The translations under genes were made by a program, and so were the position numbers. A stretch of 64,000 bases of DNA from Geotalea sp. SG265 (GTDB taxonomy: Bacteria; Desulfobacterota; Desulfuromonadia; Geobacterales; Geobacteraceae): contig NZ_JAKZFT010000013.1 of NCBI RefSeq assembly GCF_022808985.1, positions 1 to 64,000 of the forward strand. The letters are read 5' to 3'. Numbering within the stretch: position 1 is the first letter of the stretch; each line of letters begins with the position of its first letter. The notes under the pieces are model-generated. The model saw only the letters and a program-made list of their open reading frames with translations, searched no databases and was not told the DNA's origin. Shown here one piece after another: positions 52,213-61,652 of this stretch.

Positions 52213-52682
52213 CGCGGATAATCGTCAGCAAGAGCGTCCAGGAGACGATTTCTGCGGGAAAACGGCTGGGAGCACTGCTTGGCGCCGGCGATTTCCTGGC
52301 CCTGACCGGTGAGCTGGGGGCCGGAAAAACCCAGTTCGCCAAGGGGATTGCCGAAGGATTGGGTGTTGACCCGGCCACGCCCATAACCAGTCCCACTTAC
52401 ACCCTGCTCAACATCTACCCGGGCAGGGTGCCCTTTTATCATTTCGACCTGTACCGATTGCAGGGTAGTGAGGACCTGCTCGACCTGGGATTCGAGGAAT
52501 ATTTCCACGGCGACGGCGTCTGTCTTGTGGAATGGGCCGAGCGCCTGGAGGAGACGCTGCCGGAGGATCATCTCCTCATAACGATGTCTCATGACGGCGA
52601 TGACTGCAGGACGCTCTCCTTTACCCCATCCGGGAGCAGGGGAGAGGAGTTGGCAGGGCTCCTCATGTCCGACCATAAATGA
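52209..52682 (+). CDS. tsaE: tRNA threonylcarbamoyladenosine factor TsaE
   Basis: This 157-residue ATPase acts with TsaB and TsaD in the t6A modification of tRNA. Walker A GELGAGKTQ, switch-like ITSPTYTLLNIYPG and HFDLYRL ... EEYFHGDGVCLVEWAERL are all characteristic. The start is GTG, overlapping the previous stop as GTGA. The tsaD gene is in the same window at 60.6 kb. Confidence 0.95.
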   Translation: MTRIIVSKSVQETISAGKRLGALLGAGDFLALTGELGAGKTQFAKGIAEGLGVDPATPITSPTYTLLNIYPGRVPFYHFDLYRLQGSEDLLDLGFEEYFHGDGVCLVEWAERLEETLPEDHLLITMSHDGDDCRTLSFTPSGSRGEELAGLLMSDHK

Positions 52683-52777
52683 AAAAATGTTTTGACCCGG
52701 CGATTTATTCTTGGTAATAAGAATGTTCCGCATAAATAGGGGCAACTAGCTCATTAAGATAGTGAAGGAGGACTTGC

Positions 52778-54001
52778 ATGGCACTGGTGGTCCAAAAGTA
52801 CGGCGGCAGTTCAATGGGAACGATAGAGCGAATCCGCAATGTTGCCAAGAGGGTCGCTAAAACATACGATGCAGGCAACGACATGGTGGTCGTCGTTTCT
52901 GCAATGCAAGGCGAGACGAACAAGTTGGTTGCCCTGGCCAATGACATCAGCGAATTCCCGGACAATAGGGAGTATGACGTTCTTGTGGCCTCGGGGGAGC
53001 AGGTTTCCATCGCCCTTCTGGCCATGTGCCTCAAATCCATGGGCTACAAGGCCAAGTCCTATCATGGCTGGCAGATTCCCATTATTACGGACAGCGCTTT
53101 CAGCAAGGCTCGCATCGAAAAGATCGACGACGCAAAGATCCGCTCCGACATCAAGGGCGGCACCATTCTTGTGGTGGCCGGATTTCAGGGGGTAGACAGC
53201 GACGGGAACGTTACCACCCTTGGGCGCGGCGGCTCGGATACGTCAGCGGTGGCCATGGCTGCGGCGCTAAAGGCCGATGTCTGTGAGATATTTACCGATG
53301 TGGATGGCGTTTACACCACGGATCCCAACATCTGCGAAGATGCCAGGAAGATCGAAAAGGTTTCCTACGACGAGATGCTCGAACTGGCAAGCTTGGGAGC
53401 CAAGGTTCTCCAGATACGCTCCGTGGAGTTCGCCAAGAAATACAATGTGGATGTGCACGTGCGCTCCAGCTTCAACGATAATCCAGGAACCATGGTTACC
53501 AAGGAGGATAAAGATATGGAAGCAGTTCTCGTTTCAGGAATCGCCTACGACAAAAACGAGGCCAAGATTGCCGTGATGCAGGTGCCTGACAAGCCGGGCA
53601 TTGCTGCCAAGATACTGTCCCCCCTCTCCGAAGCCAACATCTCGGTGGATATGATCGTGCAGAATGTCAGTGCCGCCGATCTCACCGATTTCACCTTTAC
53701 CGTGACCAAGGCCGATTTCAAGAAGGCCCTGGCTATCACCAAGGAAGCCGCCAAAGGGATCGACGCGAAAGAGGTCGTCACCGACGAGAATATCAGCAAG
53801 GTCTCCGTGGTCGGCGTCGGCATGAGAAGCCATGCGGGTGTGGCGACGAAAATGTTCCAGACCCTGGCCAAGGAGGGGATCAATATCCAGATGATTTCCA
53901 CCTCCGAAATCAAGGTTTCGGTGATTATCGATGGCAAATACACGGAGCTGGCGGTCCGGGTGCTCCACGACATTTTCGGCTTGTCCGGGAAAGCTGCATA
54001 A
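52778..54001 (+). CDS. lysC: Aspartate kinase
   Basis: This 407-residue enzyme phosphorylates aspartate at the head of lysine, threonine and methionine synthesis. [20 protein letters not shown], the [19 protein letters not shown] motif and [14 protein letters not shown] mark the kinase domain (1-245); two ACT domains (about 265-405) give feedback control, typically by lysine and threonine. GAAGGAGG is just before the ATG. A terminator follows the gene. Confidence 0.96.
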   Translation: MALVVQKYGGSSMGTIERIRNVAKRVAKTYDAGNDMVVVVSAMQGETNKLVALANDISEFPDNREYDVLVASGEQVSIALLAMCLKSMGYKAKSYHGWQIPIITDSAFSKARIEKIDDAKIRSDIKGGTILVVAGFQGVDSDGNVTTLGRGGSDTSAVAMAAALKADVCEIFTDVDGVYTTDPNICEDARKIEKVSYDEMLELASLGAKVLQIRSVEFAKKYNVDVHVRSSFNDNPGTMVTKEDKDMEAVLVSGIAYDKNEAKIAVMQVPDKPGIAAKILSPLSEANISVDMIVQNVSAADLTDFTFTVTKADFKKALAITKEAAKGIDAKEVVTDENISKVSVVGVGMRSHAGVATKMFQTLAKEGINIQMISTSEIKVSVIIDGKYTELAVRVLHDIFGLSGKAA

Positions 54002-54036
54002 TCCGCAAGCCAGTCGTCATAATAATGACATAACCG

Positions 54037-54090
54037 AAAAGGCACGGAAATGCAGAGATTACATCGATGTTTTCTGTGCCTTTTTGTTTT
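54037..54090 (+). terminator. Terminator after lysC
   Basis: AAAAGGCACGGAAA pairs with TTTCTGTGCCTTTT over a 19-base loop and is followed by TGTTTT. Confidence 0.65.
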
Positions 54091-54126
54091 GCCGAAGTTC
54101 AATCAACATTTCAAAAAGGTGAGCAC

Positions 54127-55713
54127 ATGAGTCTGGTTAAAATCTACGACACCACCCTTCGAGATGGTACCCAAGCTGAAGATGTCTCCTTCCTCGTTGA
54201 GGACAAAGTCCGCATCGCCCATAAACTGGATGAATTCGGTGTCCACTATATCGAGGGGGGGTGGCCCGGCAGCAACCCCAAGGATGTGGCCTTCTTCAAG
54301 GACATTAAAAAGGAAAAGCTGTCCCAGGCCAAGATTGCCGCCTTCGGTTCCACCAGGCGCGCCAAGATAACCCCCGACAAAGACCAGAACATCATCACCC
54401 TCATTCAGGCACAGCCGGATGTGGTCACCATCTTCGGCAAGACCTGGGATTTCCACGTGCGCGAGGCGCTGCGCATTTCCCTGGACGAAAACCTGGACCT
54501 GATCTTCGACTCCCTTGAGTATCTCAAGGCCCATACGCCGGAAGTTTTCTACGACGCGGAGCATTTCTTCGATGGCTACAAGGCCAATCCAGATTATGCC
54601 ATCAAGACTCTCAAGGCTGCGGAAGCGGCAAAGGTGGACTGCATCGTCCTCTGCGACACCAACGGCGGCACCATGCCCTTCGATCTGGCGGAGATCGTCA
54701 AGGATGTGAAGAAGCACATCAAGACTCCTCTCGGCATACACGCCCACAACGATTCCGAGTGTGCCGTTGCCAACTCCCTCACGGCCGTATCCCTGGGAAT
54801 CGTTCAGGTGCAGGGGACCATTAACGGCTTCGGCGAGCGCTGCGGCAATGCCAATCTCTGCTCCATCGTTCCTGCCCTGCAGCTGAAGATGAAAAAGGAA
54901 TGCGTTTCGCCGGAGCAGTTGAAAAAACTGCGCGAACTATCCCGGTTTGTATATGAACTGGCCAATTTTTCGCCGAGCAAACATCAGCCCTACGTGGGAA
55001 ACTCCGCTTTTGCCCACAAGGGTGGTGTCCACGTCAGTGCAATACAGCGGCATCCGGAGACCTACGAGCACCTGCGGCCGGAACTGGTCGGCAACAGCAC
55101 CAGGGTGCTGGTATCCGATCTTTCTGGCAGGGCCAACATCCTGGCCAAAGCGGAAGAGTTCCAGATCAACCTGGACAGCAAAGACCCCGTGACCCTGGAA
55201 ATTCTCGACAATATCAAGGAGATGGAGAACAGGGGCTATCAATTCGAAGGGGCGGAGGCATCCTTCGAGCTGCTCATGAAACGAGCCCTTGGCAGCCACA
55301 AAAAATTCTTCTCGGTGATCGGTTTTCGGGTCATGGATGAAAAGCGCCACGAAGACCAGAAGATGATCTCCGAAGCGACGATTATGGTCAAGGTGGGGGG
55401 CAAGGTCGAACATACTGCGGCGGAAGGAAACGGACCGGTCAACGCCCTGGACAACGCCATCCGCAAGGCGCTGGAGAAGTTCTACCCGCGGCTCAAAGAG
55501 GTCAAGCTGCTGGATTACAAGGTCAGAGTTTTACCCGCAGGGCAGGGTACGGCATCTGCCATCCGCGTCCTCATCGAGTCCGGTGACAAGCAGAACCGCT
55601 GGGGCACCGTCGGTGTGTCCGATAACGTCATCGATGCTTCCTACCAAGCCCTCATCGACTGCATCGAGTTCAAACTGCACAAGGACGAGGAGCAGGAGGC
55701 GCCCAGGAAGTGA
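54127..55713 (+). CDS. cimA: Citramalate synthase
   Basis: This 528-residue enzyme condenses pyruvate and acetyl-CoA to (R)-citramalate, the first step of the threonine-independent isoleucine pathway, which is established in Geobacter. [35 protein letters not shown] (metal histidines) and the C-terminal LeuA-type allosteric domain (after about 390) are all present. AAAAGGTGAG precedes the ATG at 54127; the frame extends to 54067 within the lysC terminator. Confidence 0.94.
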   Translation: MSLVKIYDTTLRDGTQAEDVSFLVEDKVRIAHKLDEFGVHYIEGGWPGSNPKDVAFFKDIKKEKLSQAKIAAFGSTRRAKITPDKDQNIITLIQAQPDVVTIFGKTWDFHVREALRISLDENLDLIFDSLEYLKAHTPEVFYDAEHFFDGYKANPDYAIKTLKAAEAAKVDCIVLCDTNGGTMPFDLAEIVKDVKKHIKTPLGIHAHNDSECAVANSLTAVSLGIVQVQGTINGFGERCGNANLCSIVPALQLKMKKECVSPEQLKKLRELSRFVYELANFSPSKHQPYVGNSAFAHKGGVHVSAIQRHPETYEHLRPELVGNSTRVLVSDLSGRANILAKAEEFQINLDSKDPVTLEILDNIKEMENRGYQFEGAEASFELLMKRALGSHKKFFSVIGFRVMDEKRHEDQKMISEATIMVKVGGKVEHTAAEGNGPVNALDNAIRKALEKFYPRLKEVKLLDYKVRVLPAGQGTASAIRVLIESGDKQNRWGTVGVSDNVIDASYQALIDCIEFKLHKDEEQEAPRK

Positions 55714-56276
55714 TGGACAGAAGCCAACGCTTCATCGTCTGGCTTTTTGCACTTTTTCTTATTTCACCCCTTATCTATAAAGGCCACTGCTCCCGGACCG
55801 AAACCGGGTCGGCAGTGGCCTTTCGTTCTTTATCCACCGGCAGAACCATTGTCAGGGTGAAGGGTGATGTGCCGAAACCGGGCATCTATCGATTACCTGA
55901 CGGTGCCACCGTCGGGACCGTCATAAATATGACGATGCCTGGACAGGCACTTCAAGGTGGCATTGAAGCGCAATTACCCGTAGTGCTGCGGCCCGGCATG
56001 GTTCTGGATGTGACACGAACAGACCGAAAAAATTACGCGTTAACGGTTAGTTACATGAAGGCCAAGGAAAGAATGATCCTGGGAATCCCCCTTGATCTCC
56101 AGCTCATGAATGAGGAGGACTGGGATGCCTTGCCGGGGATCGGTGCCAAAACGGCCAAGGCTATTATTTTTTATCGTCAAAAATATGGCGATTTTCAATC
56201 TATCCAGGACCTGGAAAGGGTAAAGGGGATGTCTGGAGGGAAAATAATGAAGATAAGGCAATTTTTTTCTGACTAA
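55713..56276 (+). CDS. ComEA-like SLBB-HhH protein
   Basis: This 187-residue membrane-anchored protein has one N-terminal helix (FIVWLFALFLISPLIY), an SLBB-like beta-grasp domain (RVKGDVPKPGIYRLPDGATV, about 47-105) and a C-terminal helix-hairpin-helix DNA-binding region (DALPGIGAKTAKAIIFYRQKYG ... LERVKGMSGGKIMKI). It resembles ComEA, which takes up DNA in natural transformation. The start overlaps the cimA stop (TGATGG). A terminator-like hairpin lies inside codons 23-37. Whether the organism is competent is not shown. Confidence 0.85.
   Translation: MDRSQRFIVWLFALFLISPLIYKGHCSRTETGSAVAFRSLSTGRTIVRVKGDVPKPGIYRLPDGATVGTVINMTMPGQALQGGIEAQLPVVLRPGMVLDVTRTDRKNYALTVSYMKAKERMILGIPLDLQLMNEEDWDALPGIGAKTAKAIIFYRQKYGDFQSIQDLERVKGMSGGKIMKIRQFFSD
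55779..55823 (+). terminator. Terminator-like hairpin inside the ComEA-like gene
   Basis: AAAGGCCACTGC (55779-55790) pairs perfectly with GCAGTGGCCTTT (55812-55823); CCCGG/CCGGG forms an inner stem. CGTTCTTT follows. It lies 65 bases after the cimA stop but within the next coding region. Confidence 0.55.
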
Positions 56277-56421
56277 ATAACTATATAAAATTGTAAAAGA
56301 TTTTTACTGTCTGTTCGGCGGTTTGCCTTTCGTTACGGATCCAACCGCTATTCGTGGCATGCATGATGAATAATACCAGGGACACTTTGCTTATCAACTC
56401 AACTCTCTGGAGGTTATTACT

Positions 56422-56577
56422 ATGCAATGTCCCAAGTGTAAAGGTCGCATGTTCGCCGAGAAATACTATGACTTCGTAAGGTCTTTCGATGCCTGGAAAT
56501 GCACCTGCTGCGGAGAGGTTCTGGATCCGACCATTCTGGCAAACAGGGCACGGAACCACAACAGCTTTTTAGGGTGA
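56422..56577 (+). CDS. 51-residue zinc-ribbon protein
   Basis: This small protein has a treble-cysteine ribbon: C3-x2-C6 at the N-terminus and C27-x-C29-C30 later, in MQCPKCKGRM and WKCTCCGEVLDPTI. The body YYDFVRSFDAWKC is, from memory, a family common in Geobacter. GGAGG at 56409-56413 is eight bases before the ATG. A terminator follows at 56603, so it may be a one-gene transcript. The function is unknown; zinc binding is inferred. Confidence 0.82.
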   Translation: MQCPKCKGRMFAEKYYDFVRSFDAWKCTCCGEVLDPTILANRARNHNSFLG

Positions 56578-56602
56578 CGACAATAGAATATCGGGTATTC
56601 TG

Positions 56603-56629
56603 AAAGGGGCCGTTTCCGGCCCCTTTTTT
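56603..56629 (+). terminator. Rho-independent terminator
   Basis: AAAGGGGCCG pairs with CGGCCCCTTT over a TTT loop and is followed by TTTG. It ends the small zinc-ribbon transcript. Confidence 0.85.
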
Positions 56630-56710
56630 GTGTGCTTTTACCCTCTAAGGGTATTGTATCGGAACCGCCTTCGGCTACAATTGAAGGAATCCGTTCCCAT
56701 GGGAGAATTC

Positions 56711-57784
56711 ATGTCCATACCAGCCACTTTTCCCAGCCTCAAAGAGTATGTGGACGAGATGTTGAGGTGGGCGACGGGAAAAGGCAAGATTCTCATAGTC
56801 GTTCACGACAATCCCGACCCCGATTGCTTTGCTTCGGCACTGGCCCTCAATCATCTCTTTGTCATGAAGTTGAACAGAGAGGCGGTCCTTTCATTTTCCG
56901 GTATGATCGGCCGAAGTGAAAACCTGGCCATGGCCAAGGAGCTGCAAATACCCCTTACCCCCCTGGCCATTCTCGATATTCGCGATTTCCAGGTAATCTG
57001 CATGGTGGACACTCAGCCGGGAGTGGGCAATAATTCGTTGCCCCCCGAAATATCGGTGGATATCCTCATCGACCATCATCCTATCAGGGAAACCAGCAAT
57101 ACCTGCCGCTTTGTGGATATACGCCCGGACTACGGCGTGACGGCGACCATCCTCTACGAATATCTGATGGCTGAAAATGTTCCCATCGGCACCAAGCTTG
57201 CGACTGCTCTGTTTTATGCCATCAAATCAGAAACCCAGGACTTGGGCCGTGAAGCGAACCGGCCCGATCGGGAGGCCTACCACCGGCTTTTTCCCCTTAC
57301 CAACAAGCTGCTTCTTTATGAGATCTGTCACCCGAAACTTCCCGTTGAATACTTTCTGTCCCTGAATAACGCCCTCAAGCATACCAGGATCTACGGTGAA
57401 GTGCTGGTGACCAACCTGCGTTCGGTCGTTTTCCCGGAAATTGTCGCCGAACTTGCCGATTTCCTGCTCAGGCTGGAAAAAATAAAGACGGTGCTTTGCA
57501 TAGGGCATTACAATAAGGAAATGATTCTCTCCATGCGCACCATACGCCACGATACCAATGTGGGAGAGATCATAAAAAAGCTGGTGGAAGGAATGGGCAC
57601 AGCCGGTGGTCACGGCATGATGGCGGGGGGCAAGGTGGATAATGTCTCAGATTCGCCGGAAGAGATGCTGAAACTGGAACGAATACTGACCGACCGACTT
57701 TTCGAGGCTCTTGCCATTCACAGGGAAAAGCCGGAAAAACTGATACATCTGAGGCCCATGAAAGAGTTGCCAAACAGACCTTAA
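56711..57784 (+). CDS. DHH-family phosphoesterase
   Basis: This 357-residue protein of the DHH/DHHA1 superfamily has HDNPDPDCFASALAL (first metal motif), VDTQPGVGNN, the DHH motif in LIDHHPIRE and a C-terminal DHHA1-like GTAGGHGMMAGGKV. Relatives are oligoribonucleases or cyclic-dinucleotide phosphodiesterases; the substrate here is not known. GGGAG is five bases before the ATG at 56711; an ATG at 56699 is a weaker alternative. Confidence 0.88.
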   Translation: MSIPATFPSLKEYVDEMLRWATGKGKILIVVHDNPDPDCFASALALNHLFVMKLNREAVLSFSGMIGRSENLAMAKELQIPLTPLAILDIRDFQVICMVDTQPGVGNNSLPPEISVDILIDHHPIRETSNTCRFVDIRPDYGVTATILYEYLMAENVPIGTKLATALFYAIKSETQDLGREANRPDREAYHRLFPLTNKLLLYEICHPKLPVEYFLSLNNALKHTRIYGEVLVTNLRSVVFPEIVAELADFLLRLEKIKTVLCIGHYNKEMILSMRTIRHDTNVGEIIKKLVEGMGTAGGHGMMAGGKVDNVSDSPEEMLKLERILTDRLFEALAIHREKPEKLIHLRPMKELPNRP

Positions 57785-57802
57785 AATGTTACTAAATGAA
57801 GA

Positions 57803-58942
57803 ATGTCAGTCTATCTGGACAATGCAGCCACAACTTTTCCGAAACCTGATACTGTTTACAGCGCTGTGGAACATGCCCTCAGGGAGATTGGCGTAGGGCC
57901 TGGCAGAGGTGGTTATAAAAGAGGTTTGGCTGCATCGAGGCTGGTTTTCGAGGCTCGCGAGTTACTGGCTTCTTTCTTCGGAATTAGCGATTCTTCCCGC
58001 CTGGTTTTCACTCACAATGCCACCGAAAGTCTGAACATCGCCGTTAAGGGGCTGCTGCAGCCCGGGGATCATGTCGTTACGACGACCATGGAGCATAATT
58101 CCCTCGTTCGACCGCTGCATGACGCAGAGATCAGAGGCGTCGAAATAACCTGGATTCCTGCCGATACATGCGGCAGGGTCGAGCCTGCCTCGGTTGCTGC
58201 GGCTCTTCGCTCGAAAACGAAACTGGTAGCCCTGTCCCATTGCAGTAACGTGACCGGCACTGTTCAACCAATTGCCCAGATCGGCGCTATTACCAGACAA
58301 GCAGGCGTCGTTTTCCTGGTTGATGCGGCCCAGAGTGCCGGATACCTGCCCGTGGACGTGGCGGACCAGAATATCGATCTGCTGGCTGTACCGGGTCACA
58401 AGGGGCTGCTGGGACCACAGGGAACGGGCCTTCTGTATGTGGCCGAGCATGTGGATTTATCGCCTCTTCTTTTTGGGGGGACAGGTACTTCCTCATCGGA
58501 TGCGGCCCAGCCGGAAACGATGCCGGAAAAGTTCGAGAGCGGCACAATGAATACGCCGGGCATAGCCGGACTCAAAGCGGGAGTGGAATTCATCCTGGAA
58601 ACCGGCATGGAAACCATCAGGCAGAAGGAGATGCGGCTGGTCTCGCTGCTCATCGATGGCCTGAATCGGCTTCCAAGAGTGAATACCTATGCTTCGGCTG
58701 ATGCCGAAGCGCGTGGCGGAGTCGTCTCCTTCACGGTTGACGGTATGGACCCTTCGACCTTGGGTTTTCGTCTGGATGCCGATTTCGACATCAGCGTCAG
58801 AGTCGGCCTGCACTGTGCGCCCATGGCCCACAGGACCATCGGCACCTTTCCCGATGGCACCGTCAGGGTAAGCCCCGGTTTCTTCAACACCGAGAAAGAG
58901 ATCGCTTTCTTTCTCGATGCCGTGGAGAGTATGGTTCATTGA
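57803..58942 (+). CDS. Cysteine desulfurase-like class V aminotransferase
   Basis: This 379-residue PLP enzyme begins YLDNAATTFPKP and contains HNATESLNIAVKGLL, DAAQSAGYLPVDV and the PLP lysine in VPGHKGLLGPQGTG. The C-terminal catalytic cysteine lies in SVRVGLHCAPMAHRTIGTFPDGTVRVSPGFFN. This is the subgroup annotated as cysteine desulfurase or selenocysteine lyase-like. Its own scaffold proteins are not adjacent, so the sulfur acceptor is unknown. Confidence 0.92.
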   Translation: MSVYLDNAATTFPKPDTVYSAVEHALREIGVGPGRGGYKRGLAASRLVFEARELLASFFGISDSSRLVFTHNATESLNIAVKGLLQPGDHVVTTTMEHNSLVRPLHDAEIRGVEITWIPADTCGRVEPASVAAALRSKTKLVALSHCSNVTGTVQPIAQIGAITRQAGVVFLVDAAQSAGYLPVDVADQNIDLLAVPGHKGLLGPQGTGLLYVAEHVDLSPLLFGGTGTSSSDAAQPETMPEKFESGTMNTPGIAGLKAGVEFILETGMETIRQKEMRLVSLLIDGLNRLPRVNTYASADAEARGGVVSFTVDGMDPSTLGFRLDADFDISVRVGLHCAPMAHRTIGTFPDGTVRVSPGFFNTEKEIAFFLDAVESMVH

Positions 58943-58956
58943 GGAAAGGACGGTAT

Positions 58957-59226
58957 ATGAAAAGAGTTGTCTATGCTGTTGTCTCCCTGATCTTGCTGTT
59001 TATCATGGGGTGTTCCCTGCCTCCGGAGCGCCCGGTGAAAAAGGACGAGCTGTATCGCACCGGCATCTACAACTATTACAAGATCCAGGAATCGCCAGAG
59101 CGGGTGCTTGCCGCACTGAACAAGGACGGGGAGGTCGTTCTGGAAGTGGAATACAAGAAGCAGCCGCTCTACCTGAAGATTCTCGCCACATCAAAGGGGC
59201 TGGTGCTCTCCGTCTCGGAAAGATAA
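58957..59226 (+). CDS. Small lipoprotein
   Basis: This 89-residue predicted lipoprotein has signal MKRVVYAVVSLILLFIMGC (Cys19). The mature part (TGIYNYYKIQESPERVLAAL ... VLEVEYKKQPLYLKI) is a single small alpha/beta unit I do not recognise. GAGGAAAGGA precedes the ATG; a TTG at 58939 also opens the frame. It may be co-transcribed with the PhoH gene. Confidence 0.78.
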   Translation: MKRVVYAVVSLILLFIMGCSLPPERPVKKDELYRTGIYNYYKIQESPERVLAALNKDGEVVLEVEYKKQPLYLKILATSKGLVLSVSER

Positions 59227-59245
59227 CTGAAACAGAAAGGACTGC

Positions 59246-60562
59246 ATGAAACACTTCATACTGGATACCAATGTACTTCTCTACGATCCCCAGGCGGTTT
59301 TCAAGTTCGAGGAAAACAACATCATCATTCCCATTACCGTGATCGAAGAAATCGACCGTTTCAAAAAGGACATGAACGAAACAGGGCGCAATGCCAGGCA
59401 GATATCCCGCCTTCTTGACGACCTGCGCAAGGAAGGATCGCTGTCGGAAGGAATACAGCTGGAAAACGGCGGCAATCTACGGGTCGAGATCTATGAGGAG
59501 CAGGTGATGAAGAGACTCCCTCCCGAACTTCGCGAGGAGCGGGGGGACAACCGGATTCTTGCCGTAGCCTTTGATGTCAAGGCGAAGAATGAAAACGCAC
59601 CGGTCATTTTCGTCACCAAGGATACCAACCTGCGTATCAAAGCCGACGCCATCGGCCTCGTCGCCGAGGATTACGAGTCGGACAAGGTTGTTATCGAGGA
59701 CCTTTATTCTGGTTTTTTGGAGATAGATGCCGAAGCCGATCTGATAGACCGCTTCCATGGACAGGGATGGTTACCCATGGAAGATACCATGTATCCCAAC
59801 CAGTTCGTTTCCTTCAGGGATCGATTGAACGCTACCCACACCGCCATCGGCAGGTATGACGAAAAGGAGAAAAAGGTCGTTGCCATCAAAAGGGCCGGCA
59901 AAGAGGGTATCTGGAGCATTCATCCCCGAAATCGCGAGCAGGCCTTTGCCCTGGAAGCGCTGCTTGATGATAATATCAAGCTGGTGACACTTGTGGGTAA
60001 AGCGGGTACGGGCAAGACGCTGGTTGCCATAGCTGCAGGTCTCCACAAGACTGCCGAAGAAAACGTCTACAACCGCCTCCTCGTTTCCCGCCCTGTGTTT
60101 CCCATGGGAAGGGATCTGGGCTTTCTGCCTGGGGATATCGAAGAGAAACTCACTCCTTGGATGCAGCCCATCTTCGATAACGTGGAGCTTCTGCTCACCG
60201 GTCATGAGGGTGAAAAACGCCACAGCAAGGGCTATAAGGAGTTGATGGCCATGGGCATCATGGATATAGAGCCTCTGACCTATATCCGCGGCCGATCCAT
60301 CCCCAACCAGTACATGATCGTGGATGAGGCCCAGAACCTGACTCCCCACGAAATAAAAACCATCATTACCCGTGCTGGCGAAGGGACCAAAATCGTCCTG
60401 ACCGGCGACCCCTACCAGATCGACAACCCCTATGTTGACTCCTCAAGCAATGGCTTGACCTATGTGGTGGAGAAATTCAAGGGGCAAAATATTGCCGGAC
60501 ACATCACCATGACTAAGGGTGAGCGTTCCGAGCTTGCCGAACTGGCAGCCAATCTGCTGTAA
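59246..60562 (+). CDS. PIN-PhoH family ATPase
   Basis: This 438-residue fusion has an N-terminal PIN ribonuclease domain (FILDTNVLLYDPQAV, FVTKDTNLRIKA; about 1-150) and a C-terminal PhoH ATPase (GKAGTGKTLVAIA, NQYMIVDEAQNLTPHEIKT, TRAGEGTKIVLTGDPYQID; about 230-438). The PhoH2/YlaK type is proposed to be an RNA helicase-ribonuclease. Its four acidic PIN residues appear complete. Confidence 0.93.
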   Translation: MKHFILDTNVLLYDPQAVFKFEENNIIIPITVIEEIDRFKKDMNETGRNARQISRLLDDLRKEGSLSEGIQLENGGNLRVEIYEEQVMKRLPPELREERGDNRILAVAFDVKAKNENAPVIFVTKDTNLRIKADAIGLVAEDYESDKVVIEDLYSGFLEIDAEADLIDRFHGQGWLPMEDTMYPNQFVSFRDRLNATHTAIGRYDEKEKKVVAIKRAGKEGIWSIHPRNREQAFALEALLDDNIKLVTLVGKAGTGKTLVAIAAGLHKTAEENVYNRLLVSRPVFPMGRDLGFLPGDIEEKLTPWMQPIFDNVELLLTGHEGEKRHSKGYKELMAMGIMDIEPLTYIRGRSIPNQYMIVDEAQNLTPHEIKTIITRAGEGTKIVLTGDPYQIDNPYVDSSSNGLTYVVEKFKGQNIAGHITMTKGERSELAELAANLL

Positions 60563-60597
60563 TCGACAGATTTTCTCCAAACTACTGCGAGGTATGA

Positions 60598-60616
60598 GGG
60601 CGTGTTATCCACGCCC
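60598..60616 (+). terminator. Hairpin between phoH and tsaD
   Basis: GGGCGTG (60598-60604) pairs with CACGCCC (60610-60616) over a TTATC loop. The T tract after it is weak (TTCCCGTTT), so it may be an attenuator or a translation-affecting hairpin. Confidence 0.4.
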
Positions 60617-60625
60617 TTCCCGTTT

Positions 60626-61651
60626 ATGCTCCTGCTATCCATAGAATCTTCATGTGACGAGACTGCGGCATCCGTGGTCAGGGACGGGAGAGACATCCTT
60701 TCCAGCATCGTTGCTTCGCAGATCAGTATCCATGCCGACTACGGCGGCGTGGTGCCCGAAATCGCTTCGCGCAAACACCTGGAGGCCATTTCCCTGGTCA
60801 TCGAAGAGGCTTTGCGCACGGCGGGTGTCTCCCTGCCTGCCATTGAGGGCATTGCCGTGACTCGCGGCCCCGGTCTGGCCGGCGCTCTGCTCGTAGGCAT
60901 CTCCACCGCCAAGGCGCTGGCCTATGGACTGAACATTCCCGTTGCCGGTGTGAACCACATCGAATCCCACATCCTGGCCGTCAAGCTGGAACGGGATGTG
61001 GCATTTCCCTTCATTGCCCTGGCTGTCTCAGGTGGGCATACACATCTTTACGAAGTTCACGGCATCGGCCGGTACCGGACCATCGGCCAGACCTTGGACG
61101 ATGCTGCCGGAGAGGCCTTCGACAAGGTGGCCAAACTTCTGGGCTTGCCCTATCCAGGTGGTGCTCTCATCGATCGCCTCGCTGCCGATGGCGATCCCCG
61201 GGCCGTGAAATTGCCGCGGCCGTTGATGCATGATGATACCTGCAATTTTAGTTTCAGCGGGCTGAAAACTGCAGTTCTGAACTATGTGAAAAAGAATCCG
61301 TCCGTCGCTGAGGGTGCCGCCTTGCATAATATTTGTGCCTCATTCCAGTCTGCCGTCTGCGACGTGCTGGTGAGCAAGACCCGGGCGGCAGTCCTTCGAA
61401 GCGGCATCAGAAGGGTAGTCGTGGCCGGCGGTGTCGCCTGTAACAGCGGAGTGCGCCGGGAGATGGCCGCTTTTGCAGACAAAGAAGGGGCGGAGCTTTT
61501 CATCCCTTCACCGTCGCTCTGCTCCGACAATGCCGCCATGCTTGCCGTACCCGGCGACTACTATCTTTCCGGCAGAGCTGTAGCCGGTTTCGATCTGGAT
61601 GCCCTTCCCGTATGGCCCCTTGATGCCATCTCTTCACCGGAAGGACCCTGA
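60626..61651 (+). CDS. tsaD: tRNA t6A threonylcarbamoyltransferase TsaD
   Basis: This 341-residue enzyme transfers threonylcarbamoyl to A37 of tRNAs. MLLLSIESSCDETAASVV, the metal site NHIESH, GLTRGPGLAG-like VTRGPGLAGAL and VVVAGGVACNSGVRREM are intact. The ATG at 60626 gives the standard N-terminus. A GTG at 60602 has a better-placed GAGG upstream but lies in a hairpin and would add eight untypical residues. Confidence 0.95.
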   Translation: MLLLSIESSCDETAASVVRDGRDILSSIVASQISIHADYGGVVPEIASRKHLEAISLVIEEALRTAGVSLPAIEGIAVTRGPGLAGALLVGISTAKALAYGLNIPVAGVNHIESHILAVKLERDVAFPFIALAVSGGHTHLYEVHGIGRYRTIGQTLDDAAGEAFDKVAKLLGLPYPGGALIDRLAADGDPRAVKLPRPLMHDDTCNFSFSGLKTAVLNYVKKNPSVAEGAALHNICASFQSAVCDVLVSKTRAAVLRSGIRRVVVAGGVACNSGVRREMAAFADKEGAELFIPSPSLCSDNAAMLAVPGDYYLSGRAVAGFDLDALPVWPLDAISSPEGP

Positions 61652-61652
61652 A

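Noticed and set aside
56281-56559. 92-codon minus-strand frame
   Set aside because: It is antisense to the 51-residue zinc-ribbon gene, which has GGAGG, a clear cysteine pattern and a following terminator.
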